From Adiantum capillus-veneris (Eukaryota > Streptophyta > Polypodiopsida > Polypodiales > Pteridaceae): 64,000 nt of DNA. The notes beneath the pieces are model-generated. The model did no database searches. It saw only the letters and a list, made by a program, of their open reading frames with translations, and was not told the DNA's origin. The translations under genes and the position numbers were made by a program. Shown one piece after another: positions 25,140 to 35,480 of this stretch. The stretch is from assembly GCA_014529385.2 (NCBI GenBank), contig CM043959.1, positions 50,039,122 through 50,103,121 of the forward strand, given 5' to 3'. Position 1 is the first letter of the stretch. Every line of letters begins with the position of its first letter.

Positions 25140-25343
25140 ACTAGGAAATCTAAAGATAAAAGGTCTACAATATCTAGCAGTGAGCTTCTTACATCTACCC
25201 ATTGATAAAGAGTTGCGTTTGGGTTTCAGTCTCAAAAACACCATATCTCTTTCTTCAAAGAGTCTAGTAGATCGTTTAGGGTTAGCATAACTTTTATGTC
25301 TATCTTGAGCAGTCTTAATATCTTGTTGGATGTTAGCAACAAG
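25140..25343 (-). pseudogene. Second integrase C-terminal fragment of a chromovirus
   Basis: The minus strand reads IQQDIKTAQDRHKSYAN, then MVFLRLKPKRNSL and KLTARYCRPFIF, matching the segment that follows the integrase core in chromoviruses. The element at 24100-25100 has its own version of this segment (around 24600-24540), so two partial copies are joined near 25130. Confidence 0.6.
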
Positions 25344-26237
25344 CTAACACAAATACCATTTTTAGGAGTTCTCATTATAAAACACTTATTATTTTGATAA
25401 ATTGGGAATATTGGAACTCTGATTTTCTCGGATAAACTCTGTAGTTAATGAGACGGGGCTACAAGCTTCCAGATTGTATCAACCTGTCATTACCCATCTT
25501 TGGTAGAGATCTCGGATTGTTAGTTTTGACCACCATAAACATTGGCTAAGGTATAAAAGCCAATTTTCGTAAGTTTTTTGGATAATGAAATACACAGCGT
25601 GAGCTAACAACTCTCACTCTTATCCTTCTCGCGCTTCCTACTCCCTCCCGGGTTGTCACATTGCGTGTTTGTTGCATTACAACCGCAGGTAAGAGCTCTA
25701 CGCATTGACGTAAGCAGTTCACAATATTTCGTAGCATTTGGTGTCACCGACCCGCGGTCTAGTTTAATCATAACTAGAAATTTACACTTTCAAATCAAAA
25801 ACTAAGCATAGGCGAGGTATTGGGGCATCATTGCTAAGCATTTAGATGCATTCTGGGTCAAAAACCAATAGGTCAAAAATCCATTGTTGTTAATAATCAC
25901 GATTTTGGAACTTGACCTAAAGTGGGAATTGAGGCCATAAGCATGTGTGCTTAGGTCTTATAAACATATCATAGAAGTTTCGTTATGTTTGGATGGGATT
26001 TGATGTTGTAACGGATGTGATTTGTTGCTGATGAGCGATTGGCTTTTAGTGATCTCAGTCACTTGAGTGTATCTTGAGTTAGATGCAAGTTGTTAGTTGT
26101 TTTCGGAGATATTGACAACCTCTTGTAGCCTCTATGTATTAGTCGAGTCAGCTTGATCCCATGGATTGACAATTTAATCGTGGTTCTCACTAATACTGCA
26201 ATAAGATAGGATGGTGAGGTTAGACATGCGTACCACA
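25331..26237 (+). repeat. Probable 5' LTR of a tRNA-Asp-primed gypsy element
   Basis: The interval ends ACCACA just before a clear primer site, and TGTTAGCAAC at 25331 is a plausible start. It contains a TATA box at the right depth. No second copy was found in the window, so the left limit is uncertain; a few bases at the left edge overlap the integrase fragment. Confidence 0.5.
25552..25558 (+). promoter_or_regulatory. TATA box in the LTR
   Basis: TATAAAA sits in the context GCTAAGGTATAAAAGCC, about 690 bp before the primer site, so R and U5 would be long. Confidence 0.55.
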
Positions 26238-26239
26238 TT

Positions 26240-26256
26240 TGGCGCCACTGCCGGGG
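26240..26256 (+). other. Primer binding site, tRNA-Asp type
   Basis: TGGCGCCACTGCCGGGG differs at few positions from the tRNA-Asp complementary site used by plant Athila/Tat gypsy elements (TGGCGCCGTTGCCGGGG). It follows the LTR end CCACA by two bases. Confidence 0.8.
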
Positions 26257-26829
26257 ATAGAAGAGACCTAAACTAGGGAAAAATACGAGCATCGTGTGAA
26301 GTTATCCTTTAACTTCCTCTAGGATCGCCTAGAGTTCAAAACTTTCTTTTAGAAACCGCATAGCTTAAGATTGTTTTCTTTTACTGTGTAGAGGTAGCTT
26401 GGAAGTAATCGTACTTGCTAAGTGCCTTTAGGATTGTAGGATTGCAAAAATAGATTACGATTTTGAGGATGATTGGTAGACAAAACAAGCCTTAAGATCA
26501 ATGCTCAAAAAACCATACAAGACAAGAAAACGAGTGTTTGTGGACACTTTTCACAACCCTATTGCATGAGAATCTAGGAGTAGGGTAAGTAGGATCCAAG
26601 GTGGATTTCAGAACATTGCTCTCTCTCAAAGAATCAAGTGTGAGTTGTTATTGGACGTTTTAGAATTTCAGGTCTATGGCTAGAAATAGCACGAAAAGAC
26701 TCGAAACCACTCAATCCAAGTGGAGAGTAAGCTTAGAAGTTGTTTGAACCATTTGGTAAGCTAAAGGACACTTCGAGGTAAAAATTTTAAGAGTTGACCA
26801 AAACTCATATTATTTACTTTTTTGTGACA

Positions 26830-27970
26830 TTTTAGGCCAAATATTATTTTTACTTGGTTCATAGGCTTAAAATAGCTCATGTAAAGACTATCTTTGAAAA
26901 AATTGCAAAAAAGTGTTCATTTCAAGCCTAAAGTTAATAATCCTGATTATGAAATTCTAGCTCAGATTTGACTAAGGTTCATACCATTGACTCATTGCAT
27001 GTGTACAAACAACTTTTGTAAAGGCACAAAAGATATGGATCACCAAACTGGCCGAAAACTGGGTAAAAACTAAAGTTTGTATTGACTTTCTGAATCTTCA
27101 GTGTAAATTTAAAAAACATGTCCAAACTTGTTGAAATTTGATTCATAGGCTTATATTGATGTGATAAACATGTGTACATGCTCAGTTGACCAAAAAGACG
27201 CAAAAAGTTGTCAATAGTAAGTAATTGCGATTATTTACATCTGTCTCATTTTTCAATTTTTTTGACTAATTTGGCATACCACTAGTTTAACCATGTTGTA
27301 ATAAGCCCACAAACCTAATTTGGTAAGATTTGGATCACTGGATTGAAAATTGTGACCAAATTTGCAAAGTTAGTCTATGGGCAGAAAATTAATGACCATT
27401 TAACCAAAAATTTTCCAAACTTGATGAAACTTGGCTAGTGACCTTAACTTGAGGTGCTTAACATATTTGTGTCAAAGTTGGGACAAAAATTTATAAAAAT
27501 ATAGCTGGAGTAAATAATCACGATTATTAACATCTCCTTCAAAACTTGAAAATTTTGCAAATTTGAGTATACCACAAGGTCAAGCATATTGAGTAGACCC
27601 CACATTGTCAAATCAATTTTGGTGAAATTTGGATCACAAAAGTGAGATTTAAACTAGATTCTTGAAATCGGTGTCTGCGAACACAAAACAGTTGATAAAC
27701 TTGATCATATTTTGTTCAAACTTTTTGAAACTTGTCCAAGGACTTTAACAGGTTGTATACTTGCCAAACCAAGCCAGAAAGTGTAAAGAACTGACAAAAG
27801 TAACTAATCACGAATATTTACTACTACTACCCAGGGACATCAGTTTTGAGTTTTGAACTTGTGAAGTGTTAGATCAGCATCATACAAAGCCATCGGGAAA
27901 TTTTGGGTTCAATCGGATCCAAATTGGTACATGTTCACTCAATTTCCAAAGTGTAGATTAAACCTTTGAT
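26830..27970 (+). repeat. Diverged ~288-bp tandem array in the element leader
   Basis: A recurring landmark, AATCACGATTATT or a close variant, appears near 26939, 27223, 27515 and 27805, so the unit is about 284-292 bp. Between landmarks the same phrases return in order: a GATTTGGATCAC-like word, a TCCAAACTTGTTGAAACTTG-like word, and ACATGTGTACA or variants. At least 3.5 units are visible. Position between primer site and gag suggests a leader array like those of large Tat/Ogre-type elements. Confidence 0.65.
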
Positions 27971-28240
27971 TTTTTATTTTTTCTACTAAAGTTTAATCTG
28001 AAAGTCAATTGTTGACTCCCATAGCTCAATTTGAAGTGATACACATAGACCAATCATGACAGTTAGCAAAAACTCTATTGTCTTTATAGAAGAATAGCTA
28101 ACTTAATCAAATTTGTACAAGAATCGCGGGCTGCAGACGAGGAATCAGTAGCTTGACAGAGAGTTACAATCGAATCAAGTGGAAATTGACAACAAGTCAA
28201 TCAAAAGGTAAGTACTCTATCCAGGGCTTTGTAAGTCTGG

Positions 28241-28897
28241 ATGAACCTTAGATCTGGTCATGTACTAGAAAATCAAGGTGTACTCAAAGAAACCTTCAGT
28301 AGACTATCCACCGAAGAAAGCTTGAATCAAGGAAATTCCTTGCTTACAATCCTTGAAGAAGTTTTAGACACTTTTTCAGATTCAACATCTGAAATGTCTT
28401 CTTACTCGACTCACTCGAAAACCGGAACAACAATGCACTATAAGCGTATACTCTCTTTTTATAAGACTAACCGCCATGGAGCTCAGGTTTACTTGGACCA
28501 TAACGAGGAGTATGCTATTTGCATTGATGACCATGGTATTGAGTTTGAAGAAGAGATTAGGGCAAACAAACAAGGAAAAATATACATGGACATAAATGGA
28601 GCTCAGTATGTACAAGTCAAAAACCCTGATGTGATAGACAAATGGGGGTTAGAAGTAAACACCATAATCCAAGATATGTCAACAAAAGAAGGACCACCAC
28701 CTTTAGAATTCGAGGGATATGATCAAGTAGATTTGAAGCCTTTGAAACGGCTTAGTATGGATAATCCTAGGATTGGATTCTATTGTTGGGAGGATAGAAA
28801 CATTAAAGATCTTCTATGGACTTTGCATGCCAAATCAAGACAATTAACAGCCATGAAGATCATCTATATCTTTAAGATCAAAAATAGGGATCAGTAG
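28241..28897 (+). CDS. Gag-like ORF of the tRNA-Asp-primed gypsy element
   Basis: This is an open frame of 218 residues starting MNLRSGHVLENQ, similar to the LRSG starts of some large plant gypsy gag proteins. It is acidic near the middle (EFEEEI) and has no zinc knuckle. It ends at TAG 28895-28897, and another open frame in a different phase follows, so it is probably a truncated gag. Position 2 kb downstream of the primer site supports this. Domain identity is not certain from sequence alone. Confidence 0.5.
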   Translation: MNLRSGHVLENQGVLKETFSRLSTEESLNQGNSLLTILEEVLDTFSDSTSEMSSYSTHSKTGTTMHYKRILSFYKTNRHGAQVYLDHNEEYAICIDDHGIEFEEEIRANKQGKIYMDINGAQYVQVKNPDVIDKWGLEVNTIIQDMSTKEGPPPLEFEGYDQVDLKPLKRLSMDNPRIGFYCWEDRNIKDLLWTLHAKSRQLTAMKIIYIFKIKNRDQ

Positions 28898-28944
28898 ACC
28901 TACCAATCTACCCGTTTAGGGACTGTTATATCAACAACTTTGTT

Positions 28945-29274
28945 ATGATGGTAGAGAAAACCAAATACCAAGGGTATTCCATAAGGGATTGGATATTGGG
29001 ACAAGGACCAGACACAATTCCAAGAGATGAACACCGTGAGAGATCAACTGAGAGTAATGTTAAGAAACCAAAAACCACCTCATCATGTAGTAAACCGGGT
29101 GACACTAAGGCCAGTCCAGGGCTACATGAGACACTATTTTCAATAGACTGGTTTGAAGGACTCGTAATAGGATCAACTGCCAGGAGACCGAGAGTTGAAC
29201 CAAACAGATGTGTCAAACCAACTGATTTACTGAAATGGGTCAGAAAATGCTACAGCCCAAAAATGACAAATTGA
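28945..29274 (+). pseudogene. Continuation ORF of the gag-like gene, function unknown
   Basis: 109 residues (MVEKTKYQGYSIRDWILGQG...) in another frame, 48 bp after the previous stop. Basic and Ser/Thr-rich, with no recognised motif. It may be the decayed continuation of the gag-like ORF. No pol follows. Confidence 0.35.
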
Positions 29275-30165
29275 CTACTGATAATACCACAATACATATC
29301 ATAGAAACGACAAATTGACATACCTCAATCGTCGCACACAAACATGATTGATCTCAACACAAACATAGAGAGATAGAAAGCAAGGTAGAGTGAGGAAAAA
29401 CGTGCAAGTTCACCTCCTGGAGCGGAGTGCTACGCTGGCACGACGAGAGAGAGATGAGAGGAGAAGGGAGAAGAATAGACATGAGCACTGGGTGCAATCT
29501 CCCCCCATGCAAGAGTGACCATTTCCCTCTTACACGTATTTAATTTATAGATTTCTTGAATGGTCAAAGTGAGTACAAATTGGCCGGCCGGTCATAAATG
29601 GCCAAATCTCATAGAGAGCACTTGAATAATACATGAAGTATATTTCCGTCTGCATAGGCCTAGCTCGGTCAAGTCTTTTCCATCTGTCAGGTGCAATAAT
29701 TAATAGAAATATCAATTCCATTACATACCTCTCCATTGGAAAGCAACTGTCCTCAGTTGTTGCGAAGATAAAAATTTGCAAACAATACTTGTCAAAAATA
29801 GTGATTAGTATGTTGTGTCAAAAACATCACATAATAAAATAAAAATTTATAAAACTAAACAACATAAGCTTATGCGTTCCGTCATCCACATACAACCTAT
29901 TCTAGTGTCCCATACCACTAGAATAAGCAGTATATGTCATACCCTAATGAATCAGGATATCATTGGTCACACTCATTATTCAATAATCATTTCTCATCAA
30001 TCTCAAATCCAATTTCATAAATACTGTCATGACACAAAAGCATCGACATATACCAATTTCCAATCCAAATCCAAATCCAAAATATCTTTATTTTTCTATA
30101 CCCCAGGTAACAAAATCATACCAGTGATGACAGTGGTGGTCAGTCATTGCAGCATGATTTTGTAA
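29275..30165. other. No gene recognised
   Basis: AT-rich text without protein-like frames of note; a GAGA-rich patch lies at 29444-29475. No second copy of the 25.3-26.2 kb LTR is seen here, so that element appears truncated. Confidence 0.45.
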
Positions 30166-30169
30166 TCGG

Positions 30170-30365
30170 TGTTGCCTCAACCGGAGAATTGACACCAATA
30201 AGATGTGCTGCCTAAATCGACGAATCTGCACTAATGCTGCCTAGATCGGCGAATCTGGTATAAGTTTAAAATCATGAGTCTGCAATTTATCAATGTGCTG
30301 CCTAAATCGGCGGATCTGCACCAAGATGAGTATCTACACACTACCTAAATCGGCGAATCTGTGTG
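30170..30365 (+). repeat. Irregular minisatellite with CTGCCTAAATCGGCGAATCTG units
   Basis: Five related units occur: around 30171 (CAACCGGAGAATTGACACC, diverged), 30208, 30237, 30297 and 30343. Each has a CTGCCTAAATCGGCGAAT core with variants, followed by CTGCACCAA or similar. Spacing is uneven (about 29 to 60 bp). Confidence 0.6.
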
Positions 30366-30570
30366 CATGTGACCAATGGACTAGACAATACATAAAGGAG
30401 AAAATATATTGACTACGTTGCCGACATTACAGTGTAGTATATCAAAGCACTTACAAATGGTTGTGCACTATCCCAGAGCACTTTAGCTCGCATGAGTAGC
30501 TGCATAGCTTACTGACAAAGCATCTCAACAAAATTATGTCACAAAAAGTCCTTTGAATTCTATTAGAGGG

Positions 30571-30715
30571 CATATTCTTTGCAGTGTTTGAGTATTCAGC
30601 TTAAATACAATGCAACTTAAATACAATGCAGAGAAAAGAGGAGTGACATATTCTTTGCAGTGTTTGAGTATTCAGCTTAAATACAATGTAGAGAAAAGAG
30701 GAGTGACATATTCGA
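30571..30715 (+). repeat. 76-bp direct duplication
   Basis: CATATTCTTTGCAGTGTTTG starts at 30571 and again at 30647, and GAGTGACATATTC ends both. The first unit also has a 16-bp internal duplication (ACTTAAATACAATGCA), which the second lacks. Confidence 0.7.
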
Positions 30716-30719
30716 GGTA

Positions 30720-31807
30720 CATACCAACAGGATCCAGAGTGGCTACTTGATTATGCGTGTCGAGAGAGTTGTGTTGTCTCTTGGAATGGTGTCAGTAAAC
30801 ATAACTAGGAGCTTGGCACAATCTTGTATGACAGAGGCAGTCTAGTTAACCACTAAGGAATAAGGTTTAGATGAGTATAGATATTTGGTTGATAACAAGG
30901 GGGGGTATTATAAAAGTGGATAAATTATGATTAGGAGATTAGTACGGAAGCTGTAAAAATATGGTTGCAAAATAAAGTAAAGAGATGACTTATCGGATGT
31001 CCTCGTATTATGGTCTGCATAGGTTTTTGTGAATCCTTGAGTTAGAGAAATGTAACAAAAACAAATGAATATCATGATAAAAATCATTTGATTAAGGTCA
31101 AGTAAGTCACATACTTTAATTTCCTTAAAATTGTGTTAAACCAAATAAAGGTAATGGTGTTGAGCAGTGTTACTGTACAGCAACTAGTAAAAATATAACA
31201 ATGTGCCATTTTAAGAGGAAGAAACCTAGAAAATCTTCAAAATTTTAGAAGTGCAACCAATTGTAAGTCACCAATTAAGAATGCATGAAATTTGATAACG
31301 TTGACTGATACAAGGAATTGCAGAAAGAGCATGCAATATAGCCTAGCCGGAATGAGATGAAGTTGCAAAAAGTGGTCACGGAGCAAGCTGGCAGTTGGAG
31401 TATGAGCATAGAGCATTTTGTACCAGCTTGTGCTAATTAAAAACATTCACCAACGGAAATAAAAAGCTAACAGCATGCCAAATGTGGTGCCCTTACAAAG
31501 GCCGCTCGGCCACATGAAGTTCAATGGCCACCCACTACAATTACGCCATGGGGTGGCCACCCAAAACAAAAGGGTTTTTATTGATTGTAGAGCCAATTAA
31601 AAGAAGAAGGAGATGGCAGCGAGCAGCGAGGGTGCAGGCAGGCGGGGAGGAGATCACGCTGGCTTGTGGGGAGCTCAGATGTGCTTGCACCAGAAAAGAA
31701 AAAGATGCATGCCTTGGCACCGCATTTCGGTAGCATTCCGGGCGGATTTCGCGCTGATCGACTCCATCAATTGCCACATCATAGGGCTCGATTCTACGCC
31801 ACATCAG
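30720..31807. other. No confident gene
   Basis: Short open frames of 60-90 codons on both strands at 31.2-31.8 kb overlap one another and lack motifs. A GC-richer patch (31500-31800) contains GGGTGGCCACCC (31554-31565), a short palindrome. I see no basis for calling a gene. Confidence 0.4.
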
Positions 31808-31837
31808 CTACCCATTAGCGACATCGCTAATGGGTAG
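31808..31837. repeat. Perfect 14-bp inverted repeat with 2-base loop
   Basis: CTACCCATTAGCGA, then CA, then TCGCTAATGGGTAG. The right arm is also the start of the tandem duplication at 31826-31955. Confidence 0.8.
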
Positions 31838-31955
31838 GCTATTTTTAGCATGGCTCATGCAACTTATAAAAAGGGAAAAGGGGATCTCATGTTGCTAATG
31901 GGTAGGCTATTTTTAGCATGGCTCATGCAACTTATAAAAAGGAAAAGGGGCTCTC
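31826..31955 (+). repeat. 68-bp tandem duplication with TATA-like motif
   Basis: GCTAATGGGTAGGCTATTTT starts at 31826 and 31894. Each unit contains GCAACTTATAAAAAGG, a TATA-like sequence, so the duplication doubles a possible core promoter. Confidence 0.7.
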
Positions 31956-32049
31956 TTGAGCTCATTCTCATGTATGCTTATTGTGCTCTCTCCTCCTCAT
32001 CTTGAGATTTTTGGCTCTCCCCACCTCATCATCTTGTTGAATGTCCTCT

Positions 32050-32730
32050 CTCCGGGAAAAGGGGCCAAGTCTCTTAAGCCTCATTAGCCATTCAAATCCG
32101 GAACCTTAACCTTCATAAGCGAAGTTGATCCCACTCTAAGCCCAAGCTTGGAAGCCTAACCTCTTAAGCCGAAACTAAGCTTTCATTGACCAAGCATGAG
32201 CTTGAACCTCTTAATCCCACAAGTCATAAGCCAGAACTCTCATTAATCAAGCTTAAGCCAATTTCGTAATTTCGGATGCCAAGCCAAAGCCAGGCCTAAG
32301 GCTAATATCATAAGTTGAGCTCTCGGGGGGTTCACTATGTGTAAAACTACCATATCACGTGCGTTCAAGACATGTTTGTAAAACCCCTTATCTGTGAATT
32401 TTTGAAGGAATATAATGTACCCTTTTCTTTTAAAATCTGTAAGTTTTTTTCAAATTTGCAAAAATAATTCCCTTCTGTATATATATTTCTATAAGTTTCA
32501 AGAACTTTAAATACCCTTCTGTTGAACTCACGTGATAGGTTACAATTTTATTAGGTGACCTCCCGGGGGTTGAGCTCTAATCCTAATATCCTTAAGACAA
32601 ACCCAAATCTCCTTAATCTCTTAGGAGCTAAGCCATAATCCTTCACTCTTATTAGCCATATTCTTAATCTCTAAGCCTAACCTCGTCCTCATTAGCCAAA
32701 CTTAAGCAATCATTAGCCGGGCAATTTGAT
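32050..32730 (+). repeat. Cryptically simple AAGCC/TTAGCC-rich DNA
   Basis: Variants of CTTAAGCC, ATTAGCC, CATAAGCC and CTAAGCC recur many times without a fixed period. The block is split by the MITE at 32324-32569. It is not the plant telomere repeat (TTTAGGG). Confidence 0.5.
32324..32569. mobile_element. Mutator-like MITE with 9-bp target duplication
   Basis: The 246-bp insertion is flanked by TTGAGCTCT at 32315-32323 and 32570-32578. The ends are imperfect inverted repeats of about 45 bp: the left CGGGGGGTTCACTATG...ATCACGTGCGTTCAAG pairs with the right end whose complement reads CGGGAGGTCACC...ATCACGTGAGTTCAAC. A 9-bp duplication and long terminal repeats are the signature of MULE-derived MITEs. 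It encodes nothing. Confidence 0.75.
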
Positions 32731-32883
32731 TTAAAAGCTCATCAAATGGATGTGAGAAGAGTTTTTGTGAATGGTGATTTGGAAGAGGAAATGTATATGG
32801 AGCAACCAAAAGTGTTTGTTATTTGAGGTAAGGAAGACCTTTTGCTCAGCTTCATAAGGAACTATACGGTCTCAAACAAGCTT
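32725..32883 (+). pseudogene. Copia reverse transcriptase relic, 5' part
   Basis: The reading AHQMDVRRVFVNGDLEEEMY matches the conserved copia RT block (QMDVKNAFLNG), and ELYGLKQAL follows. A stop interrupts it near 32825. The sequence breaks off within the GLKQAL region, where a small LTR element has inserted, and resumes at 34396. Confidence 0.8.
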
Positions 32884-33145
32884 TGTTGGGTGTCAAGCCC
32901 AAATGGGAACATACTCTTAAAGCATGCAAAGGCTATTGGACATTGCATGTATAAAGGATGGTCGAAATCAATCTAGACTCCTATATATGTAAGGCTTCAC
33001 AAAAGAGAATATAGTGTATTTTTCTTGTCTCGGCGTGTCGACTCTCTCTCTCCCTTTCTCTCTCTCTTCTTCTGCTCATCATCTCTGCACGCTCCTAGCC
33101 ATGGTGATTCTCAGGCGGCATCCCCCATAGCCTCCAACCCCAAAA
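32884..33145 (+). repeat. 5' LTR of the small LTR element
   Basis: 262 bp with a CT-rich stretch (33044-33072). Its last bases are CAAAA where the partner has CAACA. Confidence 0.88.
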
Positions 33146-33147
33146 AC

Positions 33148-33160
33148 TGGTATCAGAGCC
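33148..33160 (+). other. Primer binding site (initiator Met tRNA) of the small LTR element
   Basis: TGGTATCAGAGCC lies two bases after the 5' LTR. Confidence 0.88.
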
Positions 33161-34133
33161 TCTTGGCGTCCAATTGCCATAGCCTCAACTTAAGCATCAG
33201 CTCACGGGTACCACCTCCTGTGAAGAGGAGTAGAGGAAAGTCGACATGCTTAGAATTGGACGATATTGATGTCAATAGGATCGCCCTGCCATGTTGGGCA
33301 TTTGTCGTCTCTTCAACAACCCCAAGAGGTGCATATCGTGCTCGCCATGATCATCTTCAACTTTGTGCAGTACACAGCTCACTATTTTTGTGATTTCTTC
33401 ATGAAAACTTGACATTGAGTCCATACTAAGGCTCAAATTTCAGCTTTTTGTCCGTCCTCTCCTATTAAGAGGAAGATCTCACACCCAGAGCCCGACAATA
33501 TCGGCAATCAAAACATGCAATTTTCTTTAGATCAATATTAATATTTTTTGCGGCTTTGCTAAAATACTCAGCTTATTGCAGCTATGTCGGTATTATGCCT
33601 ACATGTCTTGATATGTATGCAAACATTTATCTTGTCCAAGGATTACGACATATCCACGGTCCCAACAACGAAGACGGATTTGCTTCGAGATGAGTCTACA
33701 TCGGCATGTTTGGTTTCCAAAGACGACTGTCAACGTCATTACCTATTTTGACCCAGTTCTATGTCAATTTTTCTACAGCTAGTTATCTTGACAATCTTGT
33801 ACGGGTTTAGACACTACCACACATGAGTGGTAAGACCTCCCAAATTATCAGTTTTTGTTCTCAAGTCCTATTTTGTTACCGCTTCTCATGAGGTTACTGG
33901 GTACACCTTAAACCCAAGGTTTGGTAGTGAACCAAAAACTCCATTTTTGGTAGCTAACTTTTTTGACCTACACCCTATCTGTTCAAGGGGGAGTTACTGA
34001 TCTAGCACCAGGTTCTGGATACACCAGAAATCCTTTGGTTGTTGTGAGAAAACCTAAAACTCACGGTTGATGAGTACACCAAAAACTCGAGGTATCATGA
34101 GTTGCTTGTCCAATTCGGGCTTGAGGGGGGGAT

Positions 34134-34395
34134 TGTTGGGTGTCAAGCCCAAATGGGAACATAGTCTTCAAGCATGCAAAGGCTACTGGACATTGCATGT
34201 ATAAAGGATGGTCGAAATCAATCTAGACTCCTATATATGTAAGGCTTCACAAAAGAGAATATAGTGTATTTTTCTTGTCTTAGCGTGTCGACTCTCTCTC
34301 TCCCTTTCTCTCTCGCTTCTTTTGCTCATCATCTTTGCACGCTCCTAGCCATGGTGATTCTTAGGCGGCATCCCCCATAGCCTCCAACCCCAACA
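34134..34395 (+). repeat. 3' LTR of the small LTR element
   Basis: 262-bp direct copy of 32884-33145, ending CAACA and followed by AGCTT, the target duplication. Confidence 0.9.
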
Positions 34396-35480
34396 AGCTT
34401 CATGGACCTAGTGTAAAAAAATTGATCTTTTTCTCACCTCCAAAGGATTTATCTCTTGCTCTTCAGACCCCATATATAAAACACTAAGGTGGTAACTTTG
34501 TGATTCTTTCTTTGTATGTGGATGATACCATTCTTGTTTCCAATGATCTTGGATTTCTTTAGCAAGTGAAAAAGTTGTTCTCTTCAGCATTTTTTATAGT
34601 CAATCTTGGAGAGCTTCACTCGTGTCTTGGCATTCAGATTCAAAGGAACCGCACAAAAGGTATTTTGTTCCTTCGCCAATCAAATTTTACTACACATACT
34701 ATTCAAAGAATTGGTTTGGAATTTGCACATTTGGTTAATACACCTTGTCTTGCAAGTTCTACGAAGAACACTTCTAAAAGTGGTGGTTAGCTTTTCACAA
34801 ATCAATCTTATGCTAGCTTAATCGGTTGTCTTCAGTTTGTTGACATGAAAACTCACCCTAATATTTTTTTTGTTGCTTATTTTCTTGGACAACATTTTGT
34901 GTGTCCTTCTCTTAAACATTGGTATGTAGCAAAGCATATATTTAAATACTTAAAAGGAACTACAAATTTTGGTTTGGTATATCGATGACAATTGACATCG
35001 GACTCTATGAAACCTCTCTCTATTTTGGGTTGCACAAATGCAGATTGCACGGGTTCACATTTATGTATGCAATATACTAGTGGCAATTGCTTCTTCCTAA
35101 ATGGTTGTCTTGTTTCTTAGGATGGCAAGAAACAACAGTGTGTTGCAGTTTCTACAACTAAGTTTGAATATTTTTTTGCATCACCTGCATCTCATGAGCT
35201 AATCTAGCCTCGAAAAATTCTAATTGATATTGGTCATTCTCCTCTTTCTATCACACCCTTGCAGTGTGATAACCATAGTCCTATTAGTATTGCAAAAGAC
35301 TACGTTTAACATAACAAGTCAAATAATATTGTTGTGCATTATCATTATGTCCAATATGAAGTACACAAAATAAATATCATGATTGAACATTGTCCAAGTG
35401 ACCAAACAATTGCAGACATTCTGTACCAAAGGCCTCAACAAGTCACATTTCATCCTCTTGCATTTGGAGCTTGGAGTTGC
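34396..35480 (+). pseudogene. Copia reverse transcriptase and RNase H relic, 3' part
   Basis: It continues the copia RT after the small insertion: LYVDDTILVSN (the YVDD catalytic motif, near 34514), GELHSCLGIQIQRN, and THTIQRIGLE. RNase H follows with a CTNADCTG block in place of the usual TDADWAG. Near the end come HYHYVQYEV and TIADILYQ, matching the copia RNase H tail. Many stops and shifts are present. No LTR of this element was identified. It is an old copy, unrelated in sequence detail to the young copia at 2.5-7.7 kb. Confidence 0.8.

Larger units (their letters stand above)
32884..34395 (+). mobile_element. 1.5-kb non-autonomous LTR element (TRIM/SMART-like) in the copia relic
   Basis: The 262-bp LTRs at 32884-33145 and 34134-34395 start TGTTGGGTGT; the 3' copy ends CAACA. 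Flanks AGCTT at 32879-32883 and 34396-34400 form a 5-bp target duplication. The primer site TGGTATCAGAGCC starts at 33148 and a purine tract (GAGGGGGGGAT) ends at 34133. The 988-bp interior has no conserved coding sequence; the 122-codon frame across the 5' LTR edge (33025-33393) is low-complexity. The two LTRs differ at about 10 of 262 positions by eye, so it is older than the copia at 2.5 kb. Confidence 0.9.

Noticed and set aside
25738-25756. A second primer site TGGTGTCACCGACCC
   Set aside because: The site at 26240 matches the known tRNA-Asp primer much better and the LTR end CCACA lies directly before it; the earlier one is probably inside the LTR.
30170-30365. CRISPR-like array
   Set aside because: Units are diverged, spacing is irregular and the context is plant nuclear DNA.
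32050-32730. Interstitial telomere repeat
   Set aside because: The recurring words are AAGCC/TTAGCC types without the TTTAGGG or CCCTAAA period.
33025-33393. 122-codon ORF as a gene of the small LTR element
   Set aside because: It starts inside the 5' LTR, crosses the primer site and has no motif.
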